This document shows positions 1-13,804 of a DNA stretch of 64,000 nt, piece after piece. The stretch spans positions 25,000,286-25,064,285 of the forward strand of contig OZ023274.1 of the NCBI GenBank assembly GCA_964007475.1, given 5' to 3'. Within the stretch, counting starts at the first letter, position 1, and the number at the start of each line of letters is the position of its first letter. The notes under the pieces are model-generated. The model saw nothing but the letters and a program-made list of their open reading frames with translations. It did not search any database and was not told the origin of the DNA. The position numbers were made by a program, and so were the translations under genes. Source of the stretch: Hybos culiciformis (Eukaryota; Arthropoda; Insecta; Diptera; Hybotidae).

Positions 1-689
1 ATTTTTTCTCTCTAAATTTATAAAATAGAAAGAAAATTCCTTAATATATTCTTTTTTCGCCAACAGAAAATTCAATCGGATTATCGAATTACATTTTATT
101 TAAAATAAAAATATCGAAGAAATTTACGAAAAAAAAAAGAAAATGCTATTAACTTTTTATTTTTGAATTTATAAGAAAATTTTTAAGATATTTCAATTAA
201 TGACAGACATTTTTTTATTTTAGAGAAAATTTAGAATAGTTTAAAAAATTAAAGGGTATTAATTAGTAAAGGGTATTAATAAGTTAATCTGTTATTTTTT
301 TATTTTTGAGAATTTTTATTAGTTTCTTTAAAATTTTTGTAGTTCGAACTATTGTTGAACTCTTGCCAATGGAGTTTCAAAAAATAGTTTCGAAATGTAA
401 GAAAATGTTCACTAATTTTTGAATTAAAGCTCCGATTTTTATTTAATTAAACGTTAAACAGTTTTAAAAGCGATTTTAGTATAATGAAAATATGTATACC
501 CTTACACGACTTCACTGTGTAAAAAATTCTACAGAATAGATGTGGTCCCTATTCTTGCATTCACAATCTTAATAAAATTAGAAGAAATTTAAATTAATTA
601 AGAGAATAATATGAATATCATATGCATATTGACAAAAAAAACTCAAGAATCAGCTGTAAAAAAAACTCAAGAATCAGATGTAAAATAAT
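1..689. other. A+T-rich non-coding sequence
   Basis: Simple A/T-rich sequence with many homopolymer runs. No open frame, splice-flanked exon or RNA gene could be supported on either strand. Confidence 0.6.
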
Positions 690-1043
690 GACTAGGTACT
701 TGCGGGAAGTATTTGCTCAGAATTTTGCAATTATTATTATATATAATAACTCGTCCAGAAATATATAGCAAATCAATTGTAGAAAAAGTCGCCACTTCAA
801 AATTATATATTTTATGTTAAGTGAAAAATGAATTACAAAAATAATTTTTTATACAAAATAAGTTTCTGAAATTTAAATGACAAATATTGCTATAATCATA
901 TGAACAAATATATTAAAAAGTAAAAGTCCGAACAATGTTTCCTTGCTACAACAAATAACTAATCTTATTAAAATCATCCCCTACTTCGATAAGATACATT
1001 ACAGAGGATATTATGTAGAAAGTACAGTTGCAGTAGTTATCGG

Positions 1044-2602
1044 CAGAGCTGTAAAATTTCAAATACTTTGGTATTGAGTACCTACTAGTAATGATTACAA
1101 AGTAATTGTATTTGAAAAAGTGATCAATTCTTTTCTTAACAAGGAATTGTATATTTAGAAAAGTATTGATTACAAAGTAATTGTATTTAAAAAGGAATCA
1201 ATACTTTTTTAAAAAAGGAATTATATTTAAAAAAGTATTGATTCAAAGTAATTAGATTTAAAAAGGAATCAATACTTTTTTTTAGAAAGTAATTATATTT
1301 AGAAAAGTATTGATTACAAAGTAATTGTATTTAAAAAGGAATCAATACTTTTCTAAAAAGTAATTGTATTTAGAAAAGTATTGATTACAAAGTAATTAGA
1401 TTTGAAAAGGAATCAATACTTTTCTTAAAAAAGAATTGTATTTACATATAGTTAAATATTGGCATTACTTCTAATAAAATACCTGTTATGTACAGAGCTT
1501 CGAACCGCAATTTATTTTGTTCCGGTTTTCGGTTTCGTTCTTAAAATTTTATCGTTTCGGGTTACTTACGTTTCGGTTTTGAAAATTTAAATTTCGTTCC
1601 GGTTACGGTTCAATTTTTTTTTCGGTTCAAAACCGGTTTTGTTTCGGTTCAAATTTTTTTTGGAGTAGCACTTTTTGCAAAAAGAAATGGAGTTACTTTT
1701 GTGTAATAAAAATATTTCCTATATTGAAAATAAAAACACACATACATATATGTAACACAAATACAAAATATAATTTTTTCATTCAAATTCAAACATAAAA
1801 AAATTATAAATTCTGTATTAAATTTTTTTATTTTTTATCTTGTTTAAGGAACGATAAAGGAACGAAAAGGAACAAAAAAAACCGAAATGAAATTTCGTTC
1901 CGGTTAAGGTTGAGGCTTTTTGTATTTAGAATATTTGGGTTCGGTTACGTTTACGGTTTTGTCATAAATTACGGTTTTTTCCGGTTTTCAGTTTCCGGTT
2001 CGGTTCCGGTTCGAAGCTCTGGTTATGCATATTAGAAAATAATTCGGATTAAAATTTCAATATAATTAAAATTATATAAATTGAAAATAAACTAAATATT
2101 TTGCCCATATAGGTAACAGAGGAATACCTCTGATTTACAAAAAGTTTGATTCGTTATATATATTGTGTTATATTTGTTTTTGTAAAGACATATTTTTTTT
2201 ATATACATTAATTACATTTTTTTATATTCATTTTTGTGTATATTGTGTTATATTTGTTTTTTTATATACATATTTAGGTATTCTGAATTAAATATTTAAA
2301 TAATTATTCTTTGATTTACTGATTCCTTTTCAAATCCAATTACTTTGTAATCAATACGTTTATAAATACAATTACTTTTTAGAAAAGTATTGATTCCTTT
2401 TTAAACACAATTACTTTGTAATCAATACTTGTCTAAATACAATTCCTTTTAAAAAAAAAGTATTGATTCCTTTTTAAATCTAATTACTTTGTAATCAATA
2501 CTTTTCTAAATACAATTCATGTTAAGAAAAGTATTGATTAGTTTTTCAAATACAATTACTTTGTATTTGAATATCGAAAGCATTTGAATTTTTACAGCTC
2601 TG
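1044..2602. mobile_element. hAT-type non-autonomous element, target duplication GTTATCGG
   Basis: The ends are CAGAGCTGTAAAA at the left and TTTTTACAGCTCTG at the right, a terminal inverted repeat. They are flanked by perfect 8-bp direct repeats GTTATCGG (1036-1043 and 2603-2610). CAGAG termini plus an 8-bp duplication are the hallmarks of hAT transposons. Inside each end are arrays of short palindromic units (AAAGTATTGATTACAAAGTA and its complement) at about 1090-1440 and 2320-2570, in mirror orientation. A second hAT MITE sits inside at 1493-2021. No transposase frame is visible. Confidence 0.85.
1493..2021. mobile_element. hAT MITE (family 1, copy a), nested
   Basis: Terminal inverted repeats CAGAGCTTCGAACCG and CGGTTCCGGTTCGAAGCTCTG; flanking 8-bp repeats GTTATGTA (1485-1492) and GTTATGCA (2022-2029), one mismatch. 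The interior is rich in degenerate ttccggtt/aaccggaa motifs. Copies at 15262-15805 and 22861-23406 share the same layout. Confidence 0.9.
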
Positions 2603-3150
2603 GTTATCGGTTTTTTGAGTGCATAATGTGTATTTTGCTCATTAAATAATCTTTTAAATAAGAAATAAGAAAATCTCCCATATTATATTTTAATAAATTA
2701 CCAGTTGAAATTATTCTTCATTTTCATTTAAAACTATAAAACATATAATTGTTATACTGAAATAACAGATAGCTGCTGTATATTGTTCAAATCGAACTAG
2801 TGAATGACGTTAGCTAAATTTCCTATTTGTACATGCCAAGGAAAAATAGATATACTTTTTAATACCTATATCTGTTCGTGTGATTATAGCAAAATTTGTT
2901 ATAAAAAATTTCAAAAACTCATATTGTATACAAACATATTTATTGACGTTCATTCCTCTCTACAAAAAACAATAAAAATTATAATTTTCGATTAGCAAAT
3001 TTTGTTACAATTCATTTGCTGTATATTTTTGAACGAGTTATTACGTATTTAATAATAAATCCGAGATTTTGAGCACATGCTACCAGAATATATTGCAGTT
3101 TTAGTTATAGTTTTATAGCTGGTTCTTATAACTAATTTTCTAACTAGTTT

Positions 3151-4639
3151 TTTCTCAGCGTAATGGAAATTTTCTCGAAATTAAAAGGTATGATGGTCAA
3201 AAGGATATTTTATGTGTCCTTTTTTTCGTTCTCTTTTTTTTAAATGTCAGAATCCATTAAAAATGTTATCTTTAAATACGAAAAACACCATAGAAACTAT
3301 TTTATGGGTAAAAAAAAAGAAGATATATTGCAATATAAGCAAAGATAAAAATTTCACATTTTCAATTTACATTTATTTATGTGGTCCTCCTGTCTGTAAT
3401 AATAATTTAACACAAAATCAGGATACAGAAAATAAAATATTGAGCTTTCTTATTTTAAAACCAAAGATTAATAATAAAATTACTATGCCTATATGTATGT
3501 TAAAGGTTTTATTTTTTTGGTACGATATGCGTAATATAAATTTGGTATAATGTCGAAATTGGCTTTAAGCAATAAAATTTCCTTTCGGCTTACAAAGTAG
3601 ATCCATAATATATTTTTGAGGCAGAATTGAACACATAGAATATAGGTTTAACACAAAAGTTGGAACTAAAAGGTGGTTTAAAGTGATATTAAAAGTACGC
3701 ATGGATAAAGATAGAGATGTCGTAACCTGCTTAAAAAGTTATAATTGTTCAAAAATTCTGCCTTGGATTTCTTTCGAATTGTAAAGAATTGTATTTTAAC
3801 AAATAAAATCTGCCTGATCTCTGGCATGAGAGTTATTATTTATTTATTTTATTCAGCCAGTTCATTTTAATAACCTGTATATGTATAATTTATCTTGAAA
3901 TATATGTAATTATAAAATTTTGATTATGACTACCTACTTATTTTTGTTTACTTTTAAGGCGAACATTATATTTTGGTCAGAGAGATAACTATTATTATGT
4001 TGGTATGACCAAAATAATGTTTTCGTTCTAGATAATAAGTACCTATACTTTGATGAAGTTTTTACCACATTTTCCAAAAAATCCCAGAGGATATATTAAA
4101 GGCGTGTATTATGGGTTATGTAACATTACATAAATACATAAATTTTCATGGTAAAAGTAAAATAGTTATTTATTTTCATGTTAATTATCTTTTTGGAATA
4201 TCTTTCACCGAAAAGTTTGCTAGTTTTTTTTTTTTTTGGGGTTCATGTTATTTTTTTTTTTGTTTTGTTTTGTTCGAAGAAAACTATGTTAAAAATATAT
4301 TTTGTTAGGTAGGCAGGATATTTTTTTTTAACAAATGATGTTAAGTCGCGTACAAAAAATTTACCAAAAACATATTAAGAGTTTTTTTAGTTGATATCAA
4401 ATTAAGTAAATATGTGTAGAACAGCATTTTATTGAGGTTTATGATGCACATTGTCCAAATTTATGGACATTTTAATTAGATTCTGAATAAACTTTTAAAA
4501 TAATTCAAATTTTTTTACATAAATATAAGGAAACTAAAAAGAATAAGTCTAATATAAGTCGATAAAGAAATCATTTCCCTGTGACTGATGTTGTGACAAC
4601 AGAATCCATTATCGAGTTCAGTTCGTTCACTAAAAAAAG
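3151..4639. other. No gene seen; possible small inverted-repeat element near 3620-3766
   Basis: Mostly A/T-rich sequence. Near 3620 the motif GGCAGAATT recurs inverted as AATTCTGCC near 3757, which could mark a roughly 150-bp MITE, but no target duplication is evident. The open frames at 3212-3550 and 4111-4308 are low-complexity and lack family features. Confidence 0.4.
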
Positions 4640-4990
4640 CATATAGCTGGCTCAACTATAATCTCTACACAACCCGTGCTATGTGTATCGGTCAAATAGA
4701 ACTTTTGGTTGACTTTAGCAAAATTTATTGTTTGTCATAGCAAGGAAAAATTGCTATGATTATATGTCATAAAAATTTCAGAAATGCAAATTGTAAAAAA
4801 ATATTTTTTATTATTTATTTTTCGGTAGAAAAAACAATAAAAATTATAATATTCGAGTAACAAATTTTGCTACAATTCATTTGCTATATATTTTTTAATT
4901 ATCAAAAAATATTGCAGTTTTAGTTTTAACTTTGTAGGTTGTACTCTGAAAAAGAAAATTGCTGAACGGACAGAATTTAAATTCATAATG
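4640..4990. repeat. Copy of the inverted-repeat element family (right-arm orientation)
   Basis: The stretch caaaatttattgtttgtcat, agcaaggaaaaattgctatg and, later, acaataaaaattataata followed by tacaattcatttgctatata and attgcagttttag matches 2820-3110 in order and orientation. Non-coding dispersed repeat. Confidence 0.6.
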
Positions 4991-5869
4991 TTTCAAATTA
5001 TGCACCTACACACTACACTGGTATATTTGTTTTCAGTCTTCCAGAAAACGTTTTAGTTTAATATTCGCTGATAATTATTGTCGACAATACTATTTTAGTT
5101 GCTTATCTTTGAAACACTTGACTTTGAGATATTTGATCAGAAAAAAATATTTGTTTCACAAATTTAGGTCAAACTGATACTGATTTACATTTAAACTTTT
5201 AAGTTTTGAAATTAATTGAAAAATTTTGATAAGAAAACGAATAAAAATTTTTCATGCATGACATAACATATAAATATGGATATCCTGTATAAAAAAAAAT
5301 ATATGTATATAAATGTATGTACGATACATGATAGGTATGGGCCAAAACATTAATGCTCATGCATAAAAGAAGGAAATAAAAGCCAAAAATTAAAACTTTG
5401 TATTAAAATTGTTGCTGACCTGTTGGATAATTTATTTCATTTCTTTTCGAAAAATCTATGGTGAATTATTTTTCCTGTTGGTTTTATTTTTATTTTATTT
5501 TTTTTTTTTTTTCTTCTTCTTTTTTTTCACTTCAAAAACTGAGTGTTTTGTTGACCTTACATTAACACGATTAGTTTGGTTTCTAAATAGCACATAATAT
5601 ATATGAAAAACTCATAAAAGTTATGTAAAAATAACTATATATTTTACAAAAAAAAAAAAATATGTTTTAATGCTTTATGTCTAATAAAATAATTAAAATT
5701 TCTGTAAAGATATTTAAAGATAGTTATTTATGAAAAATAATATAGAAAACTATTCTGCACTAAAAGGACTAAAAACCACAAAGCGCAAAACTTTTAATTT
5801 GATGCAAAAGTAATGTTTTTTAATAGCAAAACTCTTTATACCAAAATTATTGCCATTCTGACCATTTGA

Positions 5870-6040
5870 ATGTTGTTATGGCATTGTCGGCTAATATATA
5901 TGTATCTTTTTCTAGGTTATTATAATTAAATTTTTAATAATAAATGCAAGATTTTGAACACATTCTGCCAGAAAATAATAAAGTTTTAGTTATAATCGAT
6001 CTGTTATATTTTGGTACTTATTCTCCAAGAGGTTTTGTAT
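5870..6040. repeat. Short fragment of the inverted-repeat element family
   Basis: The run aataataaatgcaagatttt, gaacacattctgccagaa, taaagttttagttataat parallels 3045-3110. It is followed by an AT/ATATT microsatellite at about 6050-6095. Confidence 0.5.
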
Positions 6041-6099
6041 TATAATACATCATATATATATATATTATATTATATTATATTATATTACATTATATGTGA

Positions 6100-9000
6100 A
6101 TACTTTGATTTAAAATTATTTTATGATAATTGTAAAAATTCTGTATAAAAACTTTTCAAAGGAATATTTCTAAATAAAATGCATTTATCAATACGAAACT
6201 CACCATTGTACCTGGAAGATTTTTCTGGAAAATTTTTCAGACTCAATTTTCATCATTAAACTTTATAGTGTAGGTATCATTTCAAATTTTGTTCAAATTT
6301 TCAACACACTTTTGGGTTCTATCTATAATCACGTAAATGAAGAGAGCTACCAGCATAATAATTAAAATAGAACAATTTGAAAAGTTTTCCATTTTCCACA
6401 CATTACATAACATACATACATTATTTTTTTTTCCGAGTTTATCTATATTTTCTATCTTTATACCTAAATTTTGTAATTTGAAAATAGGAAAAAAAAAACC
6501 AGCAAAAAAAAAGTTTTGTTTTACATTTATTCCAAAAGCAAAAAAAAAAAATAAAAATAAATATAAAAACAAAGCAAAATAAAAAATAATATTTATGTTT
6601 ATTTGTAAGAAGAAATTAATTCGCAAAAAAAAAAAATATTAATAAATCAAAGCTTGAATAATACATGATAAAAGTGAAAATACCTTTTCTTTTTTTTTTT
6701 TTTAATTTGGTTTATATCTTTGAAGCAAAAAAAAAAATTTTTTATTCTTGTCCAATTTGTTTATGAAAAAAAAATATGTTTTTAGGTTTTTTTTTTTTTA
6801 ATTAAAAACAATTGCCTAACTTTCACCAATCATAAATTAAGCTGGAAAATTTTCGAAAATGAGTGAAACTGGGAAAAACAAAAACTTTTTTTCATTTTAG
6901 AACGAACAATTAGAAAATCAGAAAAACAAAAATTAATTATTATAAAAAATATTTTTCCATTATTCGAAAGTTGGAAAATTGGAAAAATCAGAATTAAATT
7001 GATTACTTAGAAACTTAAAAACATATAAATGCAATAGTGAAATAGTAAAAAAAAAATATTACATGCTTGAAACTTAAATCGATATTTAAAGTTAGATGTT
7101 TAAAAGCGGCAAAACCACTTAAAAATCCATTAACTATTATAAGTACTTAATTTTGGGTTTTGCTCATTAATAAACATCTGTTTACATTTTTACAAGATTG
7201 GCACAAAATTCAAAAAGTATATTTTGTCAGTAATTGATTGCAAGGATAAGGATTAAGAATTATGGTAAATTTGAGTAAAATGAAAGGAAATCTTTCACTA
7301 AGCTAATTACGGGGTGTCTGTAAGATATGCGTTTTATCGAATTATTTCCTAATCTTGAGGACCCAAGTTTTGTTGTAAATAGACTTTCTTTAATTTGTAA
7401 ATCTGAGTGTTTTCAAAACTTTATCATTTAAAATTTTTAAAAAATAGTTTTTCGCTGCTCTCCATTTTCATTTAGTTGCAACAAGCAATTGTTACGAGGC
7501 CAATTAAACCTTACGTAATAAAAATACAAAACTTTTTTTTTTTTGCATAAAACACATATCAAAAATATATGTACTAGTGTCAGTTACCTTTTCTGTCTTA
7601 GGAAATTTCCAATTTCCAAATTGCAAGAATTTACGGAAAGGATAATACAAATTATTTTTATCTTTTTTTCTTTTTTTTTTTTACATACATTAAAATATTT
7701 TAAAATGTAATTATATGCAGTCGCAAAGAACATTGATCCGTCTATACATTTTGTTCAACAAACTAAAGAAAAAAATAAACCCCAATATGATATTCCTATT
7801 CTAAGTTCAATGATTTTATAGTTCGTGATTTAAGCAAATAATCTTTTTTTTTTTTTTAAATGATTTTGAATTTTAAATTTTGAGGTCATCTTTTATGATC
7901 TGTCTGCATTATGGAAAGTAATTGAACTCAAAAAAAAAAAAAATAAGAAAATAGGTACCTTTAATTGATAATAAAAAAAAAAAAATCTCAACATTCAAAA
8001 TGTATACAGTCGGTTTTGAAAAACCATAATAAATGCATCGACTTATCGTCCTGATTCACATTTATTTCGTTTGCCAAAAAAAGTAAATTTTAAGCAACCA
8101 GCGGCAGTTTTAGTAAAATAGTATGTCCTTGTCTTTTAAAAAACACTTAAACCTAGGCTGTTCGCATATTGCCTAAATCAAATTCCTCTGAAGCCCAATA
8201 AACGTATAAAAAAAACCAATATTTATTTTTGAGCTTCTCCTTCTGTTTTGAAATATATTCACATTTCAAAATATTTCAATTTTAATGTGTTTGCATTTAA
8301 GAAAAAACTAACTTCACTTTATTTTCCGTAATTATACGTCCAATCAATAAAAGACATAAAAATTTCGCAAAATTTGAATATTTATTTATGAAAATAACAC
8401 TCTATATGATTTGTCCTCTATTGTTCAAATGATTTTTCACTCCACTATACCTTGGACTTCTTCTTTCCAGCCCTAATTAGAAATATCTAAAAAATTTCCT
8501 CTCTTCAACAATAATTATACTACTATACTAAATTTGTATAAACTTAATGCCAAATCAGCATCAGAATAATAAAAAAAAAAAAAAAAACTTTGAATAAATT
8601 ATGAAAATGATTCACCCTGTATAAGATTTTCATCAACAACAACTATTGATTTGTATTGAGAATAATTTCGTCATAGATTAACAAACTTTTAGCTTTTGCA
8701 CAATTTAATGTGCATAAAATTATTCGTTTTATATTTATCAGTTCTATTGAAATAATTTTTTTTTTTTTAGAAAATGGAATATTTAATATTTCTGGTCACC
8801 AACCAGCAACAACCAAACAACCAAAAATTTATTAAATATAAAATTTTTCCAAGAAAAATTGTAATTTACAAAATCATTGAGATTATTGATCTTCTATATA
8901 ATACATATATGATTTGCATATACTACATACGTTCAGTATGAAGAGGGTTTTTGTTTAAAAAATCTAAAATTGATTTATAAAAGTTTGCATATTTTGTTAT

Positions 9001-10670
9001 TTTCCACTGTGCACTCTCAATGTGTCTATAAATAATATGTAAAAGGTATAGCTACATTTAGTTAAATTTGAATTGTTGATAATTTTAAACTTAGAAATTT
9101 TATATTTCATTGTGATTTTAAATTTAATTTTTAAAGAATTTAATATTTATGAAGTTAATAAAAAGTTAAAAAAAATAAAATAAAATAGGTAAAAAACATT
9201 ATATTTTAAATTCCTGGAATTTACCAAATTAAGTTTTTTTTTATTTGTATATAAAGAAAGGGAAACACATAAAATAAATTAAAAATTATCAGAAAAATGT
9301 TTCCAACAAAAAAAATTAAATTGAAAATATTTAAAAAATATGAAAGAACTTTAAAATAGAATTACCTAAATACTAAGAAATAAAGTGTATATGTTGTATA
9401 TAAGTTTTGATTTGGAGACAAAAAATCTTGAATGCAAAAGTTTTACACAAACATACATATATATATAAATATATGACCTTTTTTAATCCCCTATTTTTGT
9501 AAAAGTCAAAAATTGAATTTATTACTGATTTCTGAGAAGTATAATTTGAATAGATCGAATATAAGTTTAGAATGAATTAAAACACATAATTAAATACTAA
9601 ATGTCAAAATGAATATAAAAATAATTTAATTCGACTCAAAATGTTAATAATATATCCAAATTTCTATTCAAATAAAAATACTTATCTATTTTCATTCATT
9701 CGATCGGTTTTTAAAAATTTTCACCAACACTGAAAATTTCACAAGATTTTGCCAAATACCAATAGAAATAATTTCATTATGCATCTAATTCGTTAAATAA
9801 GCGGCATCAAACTGATGGAACCGTCGTCGCATATGGTTTGTGAATAATCACATACGGTTAGGAAGTATCGGAGATGTTTTTCTGAGTTTATAACGATATA
9901 AGTTTTGACTAATTAGTTCTACGGACTGTGTACTGTCGAAACTGGCTAGAATCCTTAGTTATTTCCTAGTTAGATGTTTTTAGCTGGGAAATTCAATTAT
10001 TGAAAATAGTTTCTTAGTTTCAAAAGCTAGTTAACGTTAAAATCTAGTTCTCAAAATCAAAATTTCTAGATTTAATTTTTAAATTATTAATCGGAAATAG
10101 AATCTATTTCAAATTATTGATACCCTAGTTATTTTGCTGAAGAATAATGAAAATTTAAATCTAGAATATATTTTTAAATAAACTTTTAAGCAAATTTCAG
10201 GAATTATTAAAATCTGGTTTCTCTAATTATTATTATAATTGTCCGAAAATATATAAATATTTCAATTATTTTTTTCTTTGAAAATCATCCACATAATTCG
10301 AAAAAAAAATTTACACAATCTAATCGATTAATTAACTTAATACTTAATACTAAAAATTATAGTCTCATAATATAATGATTGCATTGACCTTTTAAAAATA
10401 ATAAAATATATACATTATACATTATATGTAAATCGTTAATAAAAATCATCAACGAAATAATTTATCATGTAGGTATGCTACTAAACTACTAAAAACATAT
10501 AACCTAAGTTAAAAAAGACAATTAGTTTTCAAATCTTCAATGAAGATAATAAATTTTTACCATAGTATCGACAAAACAACAAATTTTAAGTTTATTTTAG
10601 TCTCACATACAAAGTTTTAGATTTTTAAAAGATAAACGAAACTTAAAAAGTTTTCATGTTTTAATTTTCA
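6100..10670. other. Long A+T-rich stretch, nothing recognised
   Basis: Homopolymer-rich sequence. Open frames at 6282-6626 and 6337-6582 overlap on opposite strands and consist of Phe/Lys-rich low-complexity sequence, as expected by chance. No repeat termini, exon with splice signals, or RNA gene was recognised. Confidence 0.5.
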
Positions 10671-10680
10671 TGTTCTAGAG

Positions 10681-11401
10681 CAGTGGTTCTTAACCTTTTT
10701 AGCTACCGGCACCCCTAAAATTTTCAAACAATATTCTCGCACCCCTTACCAGAAATTATTGACTTATATAAATTAAAAAACAAACATTATGCAAAACATA
10801 TTTTTTATACTAAATTAAATTTTTTAATAAAACACTAAAAAAATATTAAACTTCTATCTATTATTGCTATATTTTAGCTTACCTTTTGAATTTGACTTTA
10901 ATGTACCAAATTATATTCTAATAATTAGAATATAAATATTCAACTAAACTTGTAAAATTAACTTGTATTAATTGTTTTATTATTAATATTTAACTTTTAA
11001 TATTCAACACAAAAATTCAAACTTGTAATAATCAACACTAAAATTCAATTATTTTTAAATCTTTATTCAATGTAATGTTCGAATCAGTATTTATATTTCT
11101 AAGAATAATCGCAACAATCAACTAAAATTTCGAGGAAATATAAAAATCACTATAGAAACGCATTTGAATTTTTGTAATTGTAGAAAAAATACAAAAATTA
11201 ATTTGTTTCTATGGTTTATAATTTACAAACATATTTAAAAAATGTTTTGTGAATAAAAAATTTACTAACCAAAATGAATTTTTAAGATTAGTTTTTTATT
11301 TTGCTAGCTACACGTGAATTTGGAAAATTACAATTTCGCACCCCCAAATATTCAAGCTCGCACCCCTAAGGGGTGCGTGCACCACCGGTTAAGAACCACT
11401 G
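10681..11401. mobile_element. hAT MITE, target duplication TTCTAGAG
   Basis: The left end CAGTGGTTCTTAACC and right end GGTTAAGAACCACTG form an exact terminal inverted repeat. They are flanked by perfect 8-bp direct repeats TTCTAGAG at 10673-10680 and 11402-11409. CAGTGGTTCT termini are typical of the Charlie/Tip100-like branch of hAT elements. Subterminal sequence is C-rich (caccccta motifs at both ends); the interior is A/T-rich with no transposase. Confidence 0.92.
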
Positions 11402-11409
11402 TTCTAGAG

Positions 11410-13604
11410 GTACACCCAGTTAGTAACAACATCAAAAAAAATTAATAATAATAATAATTTTTTCTTTACTAAAATTTATCATTCACATAATTATTTATTA
11501 TATTATTCACAACCAGAACATGAAATTTAATTGTATACGGCTTAATTTTTGTTCATGTCGTAATCATAAACAAAGATCTGAATAGTATATATTTTAGATA
11601 CCTAAGTATATACATAAAACATTTTAATTATATACATTTCAATTATTATCGATTAATTTAATACTTAAAAATCCATTAATTCCTACTTAAGCTCATTTTT
11701 AATTCATAATTAAATTTAAAAAATAATAATAATATCATGTGATTTTTTTTTTTTTAATTATATTAAAAATAAATAAATATAGAAAACTGATGCAATTTTT
11801 AAAGTTCGTTCAAAATGAATAATATATACCATATATTCAAAAGTATATTACAGGTATAGATAGATTTATATAATGTATATTGTGTACTATATGTGTAAGC
11901 TTCATATAGTCATTATTATGTGTGCATTATTAATATACACGTAATTTATTCAATATAAATAATTAATTGAAAAAAAATTCGAACAATCTGTAGGCTTTTC
12001 GCATGAAAATTATTTTCTGAGTTATTATAAAAATTAACAAAAAATAAAAGCCTAAATATAAAATTGGCAATATAAATAAAGTTGTTAATAAACAAAAATT
12101 TTCCATTACAGTATAATTTCAAAATTATATAAATTCCATATAAAGAAGGGCGCACAGTAGTGGGTGAATTAAAAAATAAATAAAAAATAAAATTAAAAAT
12201 AATCATATATTATTCCCAGAAACATGTAACTTAACTTGAAAAAAAAAAAAGTGAAACCGAAATTTGAAAAACTCAAATTTTTAGCCCACATTGAGTTATA
12301 TTTTTAACGAAAATTAATGATTTTGAAAGGCAACTACGAAAAGTATAGTTGGAAAAGTTTTTCAATATACAATTTATTGTAAAAATGCATCGATTTAGTT
12401 TTTCTTGAAGAAAATCTTTGACATTTCAAGTTTCAATTATCAGAAAATTAATTTGTTTTTTTTGTTGGAGTTCGTATAATAAATTTTTTTAGAGCGATGA
12501 ATGATTGTCTTAATAATATTTATCAAATATCAAATAATTAATCCTATAAAAATTTTTTCTGGCTTAAAATGAAACAAATAAATCTACGGATTCTTTAAGG
12601 AAAAACAACACTTTTCATTTTTTCTTACAAGAAGGGAAAATAATTTTTGTCTTTTGAGTACTACAAAGCTTAAGTTATGCAAAAAAAAAAAAGAACTCCG
12701 CACTGTTGCCGCTACTGTTCACATTAGAATTATGTACTTAAAAATTGTTTATTCATTTTTTAATTTTATTTGTCAAGCCGCAATTATTTTTAATTGTATA
12801 TAATTTCCACCTATATATATAAAAAATATAAAAAAACAAAATTATATTCTGTTTATTTATTATTTATTATTATTTTTTTCATATTTATTTTTTCATAGTT
12901 GTGTAATTTTTTTTTTTTTTTTTGCAAAATAATAATAACAACAACAATAATATTTCAGGTAGAGACACCGGGTCTGCCCGGGAAAAATTTTATTTTTATA
13001 TACCTCTACCTTTCGTAATAAAAAATAAATAAAAAAAAAATTTAAAAAGTGAATAAAGAATATATAATTTTTTTTCTATTTTTAATGGAAAAATACAGAT
13101 GCATTCTAATTTTTCAGATATTTTCAAGGGCATTGTATAAAATATAATTTTTTTTTTTTTTTACTATAGTTTTTGTTAACAATTTTATTCATTATAATTT
13201 AATTTATAATTTAGAATATTGATATTATATATAGAATAATGACATAATTAAATCAGATTAGATTTAAATCAACAGAAATTTCGATTATCGCATTACAAAT
13301 AGTTTTCCCTTTTAAATGTTTCTCGAAACCATAATGCCGTGTATAAAATATATGAAAACGTTATTATTAAATTGAAATTATCGATTGCTCAAAACTTCGA
13401 CTTTATAATGTTGTCGAGCCATCATAATTGTGTATTGTGATTTGTGGATATCTTATTGAAATTTTAAAGGAAAATAACGAAATCAAATCAAGCATGCAAT
13501 TATTGAAATATAACCCAGAGAAACCTATTTCAGGTGGAACTCTGGAACTGTTCGCAGCAAGAACAAGATAAAAGAAGAAATCAATTCAAGAATGCAATTA
13601 TTGA
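11410..13604. other. A+T-rich intergenic sequence; weak exon-like patch at 12959-13017
   Basis: No gene supported. At 12958, tttcag precedes a short GC-rich open stretch reading VETPGLPGKNFIFIYLYLS and a stop. It could be a small terminal exon, but no partner exon was found. From about 13480 a unit containing gcaattattga recurs just before the gap, so the gap may be a collapsed tandem repeat. Confidence 0.35.
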
Positions 13605-13804
13605 NNNNNNNNNNNNNNNNNNNNNNNNNNNNNNNNNNNNNNNNNNNNNNNNNNNNNNNNNNNNNNNNNNNNNNNNNNNNNNNNNNNNNNNNNNNNNNNN
13701 NNNNNNNNNNNNNNNNNNNNNNNNNNNNNNNNNNNNNNNNNNNNNNNNNNNNNNNNNNNNNNNNNNNNNNNNNNNNNNNNNNNNNNNNNNNNNNNNNNNN
13801 NNNN
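13605..13804. other. Assembly gap (200 N)
   Basis: A run of exactly 200 N. The bases just before it (gaatgcaattattga at 13590-13604) repeat a unit at about 13493-13507 (gcatgcaattattgaaa). After the gap, tttcag at 13835-13840 is followed by an open stretch, LSAIPRSTEILELQPGTS and so on, to TAG at 13918. Apparent open frames across the gap are artefacts of the N run. Confidence 0.95.

Larger units (their letters stand above)
690..3150. mobile_element. Inverted-repeat (foldback-type) element, interrupted by a hAT insertion
   Basis: The two flanks are inverted copies of each other. The motif near 746-783 (ataactcgtccagaaatata, then caaatcaattgta) is the reverse complement, with few changes, of 3005-3045, and 850-1000 mirrors about 2770-2960. 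The centre is split by the hAT element at 1044-2602. Joining across that element gives agttatcgg followed by ttttttgagtgcataat, which resembles the uninterrupted copy near 27330-27360. Related partial copies lie near 4640-4990, 5870-6040, 22390-22760, 27050-27375 and 50730-50975. No coding capacity is seen; superfamily unknown. Confidence 0.6.

Noticed and set aside
6282..6626. Overlapping 114- and 81-residue open frames on opposite strands
   Set aside because: Low-complexity Phe/Lys-rich translations of A/T-rich DNA without start context or family features.
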